Of a stretch of DNA of 5,067 nt, positions 1 through 4,794 are shown one piece after another; position 1 is the stretch's first letter; every line of letters starts with the position of its first letter. Source of the DNA: Candidatus Babelota bacterium (GTDB taxonomy: Bacteria > Babelota > Babeliae > Babelales > JAUPTZ01); assembly GCA_030917105.1 (NCBI GenBank), contig JAUPVI010000079.1:1-5067 (forward strand), in the 5' to 3' direction. The notes below the pieces were generated by a model. The model was not told where the DNA came from, searched no databases, and saw only the letters and a program-made list of their open reading frames with translations. The position numbers and the translations under genes were made by a program.

Positions 1-1
1 T

Positions 2-553
2 CGCACGTATGTCTATGAAATTGCGCCAAAAACAGAAGCTCTATTGCAATCTACTTTTACCCGGCTTAAGTCGACACTGGACAACAGCCATCACCTTCGT
101 CGCACGCTACCCATCTACCCAATCCAACTCCTGTGCCTTATGGGAACCCCTATAAACACCGAAAAATTTGATGTGGATATGAGCGTCGTGCGCCAAGTAA
201 TAAACCTATTCTCTCCAGCAGATTTCATTCAAACACTAGTCGGAAACAATCTGCTGCCAGAACATGAACGCCGTGCAAACGTGCAAGTCAAGCTCCACGA
301 TGCAAGCCTCAGCCCAAATCCTATAGATCCATGCCATAAGAATATTCGTCACCGGCTTGTCGGGCAATGGCTCCTAGAACTTCCACTCATTATTGGAAGC
401 GCCACGCAAAATGCCGCCCCGTATACTTTACAGAGCGGCATCGCTACTTTTTATGAAGACAAGGCGCCAGTATTTGCGGTGGCAGCACTCAGCAATCAAT
501 CAATTGATATATCACTCGACGAATTAATCGAAGAGGTGGAAGACGGGTTGTGA
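2..553 (+). CDS. Hypothetical protein, C-terminal part (5' end outside window)
   Basis: This reading frame is open from the first complete codon of the window (R-T-Y-V-Y-E-I-A-P-K) to a TGA at 551-553, with no stop, so the true start lies upstream. A TTG at 44 could be read as a start, but no Shine-Dalgarno sequence precedes it and the frame continues upstream. The visible 183 residues are mixed alpha/beta in character, with no signal peptide, no membrane segment and no motif I recognise. The C-terminus is acidic (D-E-L-I-E-E-V-E-D-G-L). The 3' end overlaps the end of nusB by 58 bases in the convergent orientation, and no terminator is visible between them. I assign no function. That it is a real gene is supported by frame length and by the lack of a better gene on the other strand before 496. 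Confidence 0.7.
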   Translation, partial: RTYVYEIAPKTEALLQSTFTRLKSTLDNSHHLRRTLPIYPIQLLCLMGTPINTEKFDVDMSVVRQVINLFSPADFIQTLVGNNLLPEHERRANVQVKLHDASLSPNPIDPCHKNIRHRLVGQWLLELPLIIGSATQNAAPYTLQSGIATFYEDKAPVFAVAALSNQSIDISLDELIEEVEDGL

Positions 554-1089
554 TTGCTTGTTGCCGCATCATTCGCAACAGAATGTGGATACAACAGTTT
601 TACCTGGTCCAGAATTCCGTTTACTAACCGATACGCATCTCGCTCAGCAAAAGCCTTTGCAAGCTCTACCGCTTCGTTAATAACAATCGATGCGACTGCC
701 TCCGGTTGCTCAAACTCCCACAAAGCCATATAGAGGACCAACTGGGTACAGCAACCAAGGCGGTCAAAGCGCCAATGCTCGAGCAATGGCTCAATAACCT
801 TGCCGTAACGGACACGATTATCAATAACCCCTTGTGCCAATTTAAATGAAAATTCGTTGTCACTTGGTTTGAGCGAGAATCCTTCCAAAAACCGAGCGGA
901 TACATCCGCAAGGTCTTCTTGATAATCAGATCGATCAACCGCATAGATGTAATGAAACGCCAGCGCACGCAGCTGCCGCCGTGTGACGGGATTAACCGCT
1001 ACCAGCTCATCGCACGCGTCATTAATTGGCCCATCATTACAACGACAACGGTCGTTTGTTTCAATATTCTTTTGTGTGTCGTCTAACAT
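496..1089 (-). CDS. nusB: Transcription antitermination factor NusB
   Basis: NusB is a cytoplasmic all-helical protein that, with NusE (ribosomal protein S10), binds boxA RNA and promotes antitermination in rRNA operons. The core is seen from about residue 36 to 165. It starts with a basic T-R-R-Q-L-R-A-L-A-F-H-Y-I-Y segment (the arginine-rich start of helix 1, involved in RNA contact in the family). It ends with the signature N-E-A-V-E-L-A-K-A-F (138-147) and V-N-G-I-L-D (156-161). At 197 residues it is longer than the usual 130-150, because it has an N-terminal extension of about 35 residues containing C15-R-C17 and a Ser/Asn-rich tail of about 30 residues. The ATG at 1089 is preceded by AGGGGGG at 1098-1104 with 8 bases of spacing, and no ATG lies closer to the core, so the extension appears genuine. 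The tail is encoded partly antisense to the neighbouring plus-strand gene. It sits 23 bases downstream of efp and is probably cotranscribed with it, an arrangement known in other bacteria. Confidence 0.93.
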   Translation of the reverse strand: MLDDTQKNIETNDRCRCNDGPINDACDELVAVNPVTRRQLRALAFHYIYAVDRSDYQEDLADVSARFLEGFSLKPSDNEFSFKLAQGVIDNRVRYGKVIEPLLEHWRFDRLGCCTQLVLYMALWEFEQPEAVASIVINEAVELAKAFAERDAYRLVNGILDQVKLLYPHSVANDAATSNHNPSSTSSINSSSDISID

Positions 1090-1112
1090 AGCGTTTGCCC
1101 CCCTGTGAACGC

Positions 1113-1670
1113 TTAAGCGCGCTCTACGTAAATACCGTCACGGGTATCTACCTTGATAAGGTCACCCTCATTCACAAACAGCGGTACGTTAACCACCACG
1201 CCAGTCTCCAGAGTGGCCGGCTTGCTGCCCCCTTGTGCGGTGTTTCCTTTTACGCCAGGAACGGTACTCATTACGGCTAGAATCATGAAGTTTGGTGCTT
1301 CAATAGAAATCGGTTCACCACGGAACTTAAGCATAGTGTAGTTCGTATCTTGCTTAAGATAATCCTTAACTTGGGCAATCTGCTCTTCAGTAAATGCAAG
1401 TTGCTCATATGAGCTTTGGTCGAGGAAGTTGTAGCTGTCATCAGCATACAAGTACTGCACTTGTACCAGCTCAAGGTCTGGTTCTGGAAATTTTTCGCCG
1501 GACCGGAATGTTTCTTCTTGGAGGCGCTGTGTAATCAAATTTTTCATTTTGGTACGGACAAACGCACCACCCTTGCCAGGCTTCACGTGCTGGAATTCAA
1601 CGACAAGCCACGGCTCATCATTCCAAAGGATTTTGGTGGAGCCACGACGAAAATCGGAAGTTGCTATCAT
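1113..1670 (-). CDS. efp: Translation elongation factor P
   Basis: EF-P binds between the ribosomal P and E sites and relieves stalling at consecutive prolines. The 185-residue length fits the family (about 185-190), with all three domains present. The N-terminal KOW-like domain carries the loop V-K-P-G-K-G-G-A-F-V-R (29-39), in which K33 is the tip lysine that is post-translationally modified in many species. The middle OB domain follows, and the C-terminal OB domain contains the family signature G-K/N-T-A-x-G-G-S-K-P-A-T-L-E-T-G near residues 140-155 and ends in V-D-T-R-D-G-I-Y-V-E-R-A. The ATG at 1670 has GAAAGAG (1677-1683) 6 bases upstream. No lysine-modifying enzyme (EpmA/EpmB, EarP or YmfI type) is in the window, so the type of modification, if any, cannot be told. 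It is the first gene of the leftward efp-nusB pair and is divergent from glyA. Confidence 0.97.
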   Translation of the reverse strand: MIATSDFRRGSTKILWNDEPWLVVEFQHVKPGKGGAFVRTKMKNLITQRLQEETFRSGEKFPEPDLELVQVQYLYADDSYNFLDQSSYEQLAFTEEQIAQVKDYLKQDTNYTMLKFRGEPISIEAPNFMILAVMSTVPGVKGNTAQGGSKPATLETGVVVNVPLFVNEGDLIKVDTRDGIYVERA

Positions 1671-1704
1671 GTTGAACTCTTTCGTATCTTAAATATGAAG
1701 AACG

Positions 1705-1730
1705 CATTAGACTGCGCCATATGACTAATG
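1705..1730. promoter_or_regulatory. Imperfect dyad in the efp/glyA divergent region (possible operator)
   Basis: CATTAGAC (1705-1712) and GACTAATG (1723-1730) pair at 7 of 8 positions across a 10-base spacer. The dyad sits between the divergent efp and glyA starts and its right arm overlaps the possible glyA -35 box. This geometry fits a dimeric repressor site, but no regulator can be named and chance cannot be excluded. Confidence 0.3.
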
Positions 1731-1750
1731 AGGCGGTAGCGTACCATAAT
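1721..1750 (+). promoter_or_regulatory. Possible sigma70-type promoter for glyA
   Basis: ATGACT at 1721-1726 (4 of 6 matches to TTGACA) is followed after 18 bases by CATAAT at 1745-1750 (5 of 6 to TATAAT), about 30 bases before the glyA ATG. The -10 match is good and the -35 weak. No equally convincing promoter is visible for efp on the other strand. Confidence 0.35.
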
Positions 1751-1779
1751 TTTTGTATTTTGCGAAAGGCAAAGCACGT

Positions 1780-3033
1780 ATGAAAAGCAAGTTTCTGTCA
1801 GTGGAGAGCATAAACACGCTTCTGGATGCTGAATCTACCAGACACCAAGACACCATAAACCTTATTGCGTCGGAAAACTACGCTGATGCCCAAACGCGAG
1901 CGCCACTCGCGAGTATCGCCGGGACTAAATATGCTGAAGGTTACCCCGGAAAACGATACTACGCTGGATGCGCAATCGTCGACGAAATCGAGCGAGCAGC
2001 CCAGCAAGCTCTCTTGGATCTTTTTGTCCCAGAAGGCCAACAAGATCTCTACCATGCTAACGTCCAGCCACATGCAGGCTCATCAGCAAACCTGGCAGTA
2101 TATAACGGCCTCCTCAAGCCAGGGGACACCATCTTGAGCATGTCGCTTGCCCATGGCGGACATCTAACACACGGCCATGCCATCAATCTCTCTGGCAAAA
2201 CCTATACTATCGTTTTTTATGGAGTGAACGGAGAAACGGGTCTATTGGAGTATGAAGAAATTGAGCGACTTGCCAAGCTTCACCGTCCAAAACTGATTAT
2301 TGCTGGAGCAACAGCCTACTCACGCACCATCGACTTTGCCCGCTTCGGCCTTATCGCCAAAAGCGTTGATGCCTTTTTACTTGCCGACATTGCCCACATC
2401 GCCGGCCTTATAGCGGGCGGATGCCATCCATCTCCAATCGGATATGCTGATATTATCACAAGCACCACGCACAAAACACTCCGTGGTCCTCGTGGCGCCT
2501 TTATTTTATGCAAGAAAGATCTCGGGAGCAAGGTTGACCTCAGCATTATGCCCGGCACCCAAGGGGGCCCATTCATGCATGCCATTGCCGCCCGAGCAGT
2601 CGCCTTCCTAAAGGCGCAAGAACCGGTCTTTGCTGTCTATGCACGCACAGTGTGCGCTGCGGCTAAGAAACTCGCCAATGAACTCCAATCGCGCGGTTAC
2701 CATATTGTCAGCGGCGGAACGGACAATCATCTTTTTTTAGTTGACCTCTCCAAAAGCACAGGCCTTGAGTCACTCAGCGGCAAAGAAGCAGAAATGCTTC
2801 TAGAAAAAGCCGGCATCGTGCTCAACCGTAATGCTATCCCCGGCGACACTCGTCCACCACTCACAACCAGCGGCATCCGCATCGGCCTTCCCGCCATGGT
2901 CACCAGAGGCATTCAGCCCGAAGATATGCCGCAACTTGCTATGTTCATTGATACGGTCATGCGCCACAGAGAAACAGAGCATCTCCGCGAAGATATTCGA
3001 ACTTTTGCCCGGCGGTTTACGGTACCAGCGTAG
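1780..3033 (+). CDS. glyA: Serine hydroxymethyltransferase
   Basis: A cytoplasmic PLP enzyme that converts serine and tetrahydrofolate to glycine and 5,10-methylene-tetrahydrofolate, the main source of one-carbon units. I chose the ATG at 1780, which has GAAAGG (1764-1769) upstream with a 10-base spacer. It gives 417 residues, the same length as the E. coli enzyme; a TTG at 1753 would add nine residues without family support. Visible landmarks are L-I-A-S-E-N-Y (28-34), K-Y-A-E-G-Y-P-G-K-R-Y-Y (50-61), A-N-V-Q-P-H-A-G-S (93-101) and the PLP-stacking region A-H-G-G-H-L-T-H-G (124-132). Further on are D203 and H206 in the A-D-I-A-H segment, the Schiff-base lysine K232 in T-T-H-K-T-L-R-G-P-R-G, and substrate-carboxylate arginine R367 in T-S-G-I-R-I-G. 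Compared with E. coli there is an insertion of about six residues at 83-92. All catalytic residues are present, so it should be active. It diverges from efp, and a HEPN/MNT pair follows 34 bases downstream with no terminator between. Confidence 0.97.
   Translation: MKSKFLSVESINTLLDAESTRHQDTINLIASENYADAQTRAPLASIAGTKYAEGYPGKRYYAGCAIVDEIERAAQQALLDLFVPEGQQDLYHANVQPHAGSSANLAVYNGLLKPGDTILSMSLAHGGHLTHGHAINLSGKTYTIVFYGVNGETGLLEYEEIERLAKLHRPKLIIAGATAYSRTIDFARFGLIAKSVDAFLLADIAHIAGLIAGGCHPSPIGYADIITSTTHKTLRGPRGAFILCKKDLGSKVDLSIMPGTQGGPFMHAIAARAVAFLKAQEPVFAVYARTVCAAAKKLANELQSRGYHIVSGGTDNHLFLVDLSKSTGLESLSGKEAEMLLEKAGIVLNRNAIPGDTRPPLTTSGIRIGLPAMVTRGIQPEDMPQLAMFIDTVMRHRETEHLREDIRTFARRFTVPA
3003..3014 (+). 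repeat. 12-bp direct repeat, copy 1 (in the glyA 3' end)
   Basis: TTTTGCCCGGCG occurs here and again exactly at 3802-3813, 799 bases downstream. It encodes F-A-R-R near the GlyA C-terminus in both places. The wider 48-base context around each copy matches at 34 positions by my hand alignment. The two copies bracket the HEPN/MNT gene pair. Confidence 0.75.
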
Positions 3034-3067
3034 ATTTGCTATCCTGGCTCTTGTGGAGAAAATATGT

Positions 3068-3472
3068 ATGAAAAAAGAACCTATATCACTCGTCGTCCTA
3101 CTAAAAGCTCAAAAAAGATTTCTTGCTTTCAGCACGCGCCTTGATGATGAACAGCTACAAACCGGAGCCATCAAAGCTTTCGAATACTCTTACGAGCTGG
3201 CATGGAAAACCATGAAGAAATTCGTTGAACGTGACCTAAGCGAACGCGTTCAAGGCTCTCGAGACGCTTTTCGAGGAGCTGCCCGCCTAGGACTCATTGA
3301 TAATCCAGACCTTTGGTTTGATTTTACTGACGAACGCAATCTTTGTTCTCACGCATACGACGACGACATAGCAGCGAACATTTTGAGTATTTTTCCAGTA
3401 TTTACCGAAGAACTTCAGAAATTTATTGATCGGGCCAAAGCTCATGATACACGTCGAGCCACAACACTATAA
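3068..3472 (+). CDS. HEPN-domain protein, HepT / HI0074-like (putative toxin, nucleotidyltransferase partner)
   Basis: A 134-residue all-helical protein of the 'nucleotidyltransferase substrate-binding' HEPN family. The ATG at 3068 has GGAGAA at 3055-3060 with 7 bases of spacing; an out-of-frame ATG at 3064 gives only a short peptide. Family-typical features are Q-T-G-A-I-K-A-F-E-Y-S-Y-E-L-A-W-K (31-47), the G-S-R-D-A-F-R-x-A segment (63-71) and, decisively, R90-N-L-C-S-H95-A-Y97, an intact R-x4-H-x-Y motif. In characterised HEPN toxins R and H form the RNase site. In the Shewanella HepT/MntA pair the Y is the residue AMPylated by the antitoxin. By analogy this protein is probably an RNase toxin held inactive by the downstream gene, with which it overlaps by 29 bases. 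That it acts as a toxin here is inference; HI0074-type members have also been described simply as partner subunits. Confidence 0.88.
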   Translation: MKKEPISLVVLLKAQKRFLAFSTRLDDEQLQTGAIKAFEYSYELAWKTMKKFVERDLSERVQGSRDAFRGAARLGLIDNPDLWFDFTDERNLCSHAYDDDIAANILSIFPVFTEELQKFIDRAKAHDTRRATTL

Positions 3473-3731
3473 AATAATCCAAGAAATTCTCCGGCCCTAC
3501 CAAAAGCATAATTTTCATGCTTTTGGTTCCCGTGTCACAGGAAAATGTGGTCAATTTTCTGACTTGGATCTGTGCGTAATGCAACCCATTCCGCCAAGAG
3601 ATAGAGGCAATATCGAAGAGGCTCTTCGCGCTTCGCGACTGCCCTACAAAGTAGATATCATCGACTGGACCCGCTGTTCAGAAGAGTTTCGAAATCTCAT
3701 TAAAAATGACCTTGTCAGACTTGATCTCTAA
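3444..3731 (+). CDS. MNT-type minimal nucleotidyltransferase (MntA / HI0073-like, putative antitoxin)
   Basis: A 95-residue protein with the minimal nucleotidyltransferase core: G28-S29-R-V-T-G-K-C-G-Q-F-S-D40-L-D42 (the G-S...D-x-D signature) and a third acidic residue D71 in K-V-D-I-I-D-W. All three metal-binding acids are present, so catalysis is plausible. In HepT/MntA systems such a protein neutralises the HEPN partner by adding AMP to the tyrosine of its R-x4-H-x-Y motif. I prefer the ATG at 3444, inside the end of the HEPN gene. A TTG at 3426 in the same frame would add six residues. No good Shine-Dalgarno precedes either, which suggests translational coupling to the HEPN gene. A perfect 11-bp inverted repeat (3499-3527) lies within the gene and covers the start of the GS motif. 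The pair follows glyA and precedes an apparent second glyA tail. Confidence 0.88.
   Translation: MIHVEPQHYKIIQEILRPYQKHNFHAFGSRVTGKCGQFSDLDLCVMQPIPPRDRGNIEEALRASRLPYKVDIIDWTRCSEEFRNLIKNDLVRLDL
3499..3527. repeat. Perfect 11-bp inverted repeat inside the MNT gene
   Basis: ACCAAAAGCAT (3499-3509) and ATGCTTTTGGT (3517-3527) are exact reverse complements separated by a 7-base loop AATTTTC. The arms encode parts of P-Y-Q-K-H-N-F-H-A-F-G-S, ending in the catalytic GS motif. In RNA this forms an 11-bp hairpin. It is not followed by a U run, so it is not a typical terminator. It might influence translation or mRNA stability, be a DNA site, or be coincidental. Confidence 0.7.
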
Positions 3732-3744
3732 TACACCCTCCCCG

Positions 3745-3910
3745 TAACAATGCAGGCCCATGACAGACGAAGACAAAAGAGTTCCACGAAGAAATTCCGG
3801 GTTTTGCCCGGCGTTTCGCAGCAGCAGCACAAAAACATCATTCAGACCTAACAACAAAGCTAGAGCTCTGCCGAAGTGCTATACCCAAAGAAAAAAGCGG
3901 CTTTGAATAA
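3745..3910 (+). pseudogene. Remnant of a second glyA 3' end
   Basis: From 3779 the frame reads E-F-H-E-E-I-P-G-F-A-R-R-F-A-A-A-A, which parallels the end of the intact GlyA (H-L-R-E-D-I-R-T-F-A-R-R-F-T-V-P-A). Over the aligned 48 bases I count 34 identities, including the exact 12-mer TTTTGCCCGGCG, and some differences are synonymous (CGG/CGT, TTT/TTC), as expected for diverged coding DNA. Upstream, 3746-3778 in a neighbouring frame gives T-M-Q-A-H-D-R-R-R-Q-K, loosely like the preceding GlyA residues, implying a frameshift. This upstream part is weak. The frame runs on to a TAA at 3908-3910 inside the terminator loop. No start codon with ribosome site and no enzyme core is present, so it is not functional. 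It could be the tail of the former resident glyA left behind when the HEPN/MNT segment was inserted. Confidence 0.55.
3802..3813 (+). repeat. 12-bp direct repeat, copy 2 (in the glyA-tail remnant)
   Basis: This is an exact copy of TTTTGCCCGGCG at 3003-3014, in the same orientation and the same codon phase (F-A-R-R). Together the two copies flank the HEPN/MNT pair like the two halves of a duplicated gene end. Confidence 0.75.
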
Positions 3911-3925
3911 AGCCGCTTTTTTCTT
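3888..3925. terminator. Strong bidirectional intrinsic terminator
   Basis: A perfect 17-bp stem (3888-3904 with 3909-3925) closes a 4-base loop GAAT. The core is GCGGC/GCCGC flanked by A-run and T-run arms, so a U-rich tail is produced on either strand. It ends plus-strand transcription from glyA and HEPN/MNT, and also minus-strand transcription of the SurA-like gene, whose TAG stop begins directly at its edge (3926-3928). Confidence 0.92.
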
Positions 3926-4768
3926 CTATAAAGTCACAATAACTGCGTTCTTCGCCGTCTTGTCTTCAGACGCGGCCGCATGTTTTGCAATTTTTTCACG
4001 CTGCAGCGCCATCTCAATAGTGTAATAACGCTCAGTCAACGATTGCACACGCGCCTCTTTCTTTTCTGCTAAACGCACAAGCAATGGCTCATTGTGTGCG
4101 TTCACGGTCAGCCCACAGGAGCCTGCCGCCATGGTATACACGATCTGAAGATGCGGTGCAATTTGATCATGCTTAAGGAAATCAAAATTATCCCAATCAA
4201 GACCGGTTGTAACCAGAACCCCTGATTCCCATTCAATAAGCTGAGCAGGAGTTAAATTCACCAGATCGACACGATACTCCGCTTGCTCTAATACCGGATT
4301 TGCATCGTAATACCCGCGAACTTCACACTCAGCAACGCTACACCGATTACGAAATTCGTAACTCTTAAGAGTTTCAATCGTGTAGTAATTAGCAAGCTGG
4401 TCGCGGTACGTAGCGAAATCGATACCAATCTGACCCTTTAAAAGCATATCCGCTTCATCATCTGACAAACCAGCAAGGCCATTATCTTGCTTGTAACGGG
4501 TTACACTACGCGCAACATCCTCAAGAGGCGCTTCAATTCGCTGCTCTTGCGCCTGCTGCAACCACAAAAGGTTGGCCGCATACTGCTCAAACGTAAATGG
4601 TTTGGCATTGTTGGCAATCTGCGGCACTGCAAGCTGGGTCTTCGTAATGTTGATTCCATTAACACGCCCAACAATGCAATCAACTTCTTCGCGAACTACA
4701 GCGTGGACCGGCATGCTAAGCATACCGATCACACCGATGAGTGAAAAAAGCTTGTAGGTGTGTGACAT
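3926..4768 (-). CDS. Exported SurA-N-like periplasmic chaperone (parvulin-type domain unclear)
   Basis: A 280-residue protein with a Sec signal peptide: H-T-Y-K, a hydrophobic stretch L-F-S-L-I-G-V-I-G-M-L-S-M, then a likely cleavage after V-H-A (23). The mature start D30-C-I-V-G-R-V-N-G-I-N-I-T-K-T-Q-L is the characteristic opening of the SurA N-terminal chaperone domain. The segment G-I-D-F-A-T-Y-R-D-Q-L-A-N-Y-Y-T-I-E-T-L-K ... V-A-E-C-E-V-R-G-Y-Y-D-A-N-P (115-158) matches the end of that domain. A region starting A-E-Y-R-V-D-L-V-N-L may be a reduced parvulin domain, but I do not see the full PPIase signatures, so isomerase activity is doubtful. Four cysteines (31, 143, 148, 218) could form disulfides after export. 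The ATG at 4768 has AGGG (4776-4779) 7 bases upstream. It lies 26 bases after the preceding SurA/PpiC-like gene, so the two probably form an operon for envelope protein folding. The role is inferred from family resemblance. Confidence 0.75.
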   Translation of the reverse strand: MSHTYKLFSLIGVIGMLSMPVHAVVREEVDCIVGRVNGINITKTQLAVPQIANNAKPFTFEQYAANLLWLQQAQEQRIEAPLEDVARSVTRYKQDNGLAGLSDDEADMLLKGQIGIDFATYRDQLANYYTIETLKSYEFRNRCSVAECEVRGYYDANPVLEQAEYRVDLVNLTPAQLIEWESGVLVTTGLDWDNFDFLKHDQIAPHLQIVYTMAAGSCGLTVNAHNEPLLVRLAEKKEARVQSLTERYYTIEMALQREKIAKHAAASEDKTAKNAVIVTL

Positions 4769-4794
4769 ACAAAAGCCCTATCGCCGTTATTTTT

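Noticed and set aside
1753..1779. TTG start for glyA nine codons upstream
   Set aside because: It has no ribosome site, it would lie just after the possible -10 box, and the ATG at 1780 gives the usual family length.
2316..2982. Several minus-strand open frames across glyA
   Set aside because: They are antisense shadows of a clearly coding, fully conserved glyA and have no family resemblance or ribosome sites.
3064..3144. ATG at 3064 as an alternative start just before the HEPN gene
   Set aside because: It is out of frame with the HEPN domain and gives only a short peptide. The ATG at 3068 has proper spacing from GGAGAA and leads into the domain.
3760..3906. Small plus-strand reading frame of 48 residues (M-T-D-E-D-K-R-V-P-R-R...) after the MNT gene
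   Set aside because: It has no Shine-Dalgarno and its basic, low-complexity composition is unconvincing. It runs into the terminator stem, and another frame of the same DNA matches the GlyA C-terminus.
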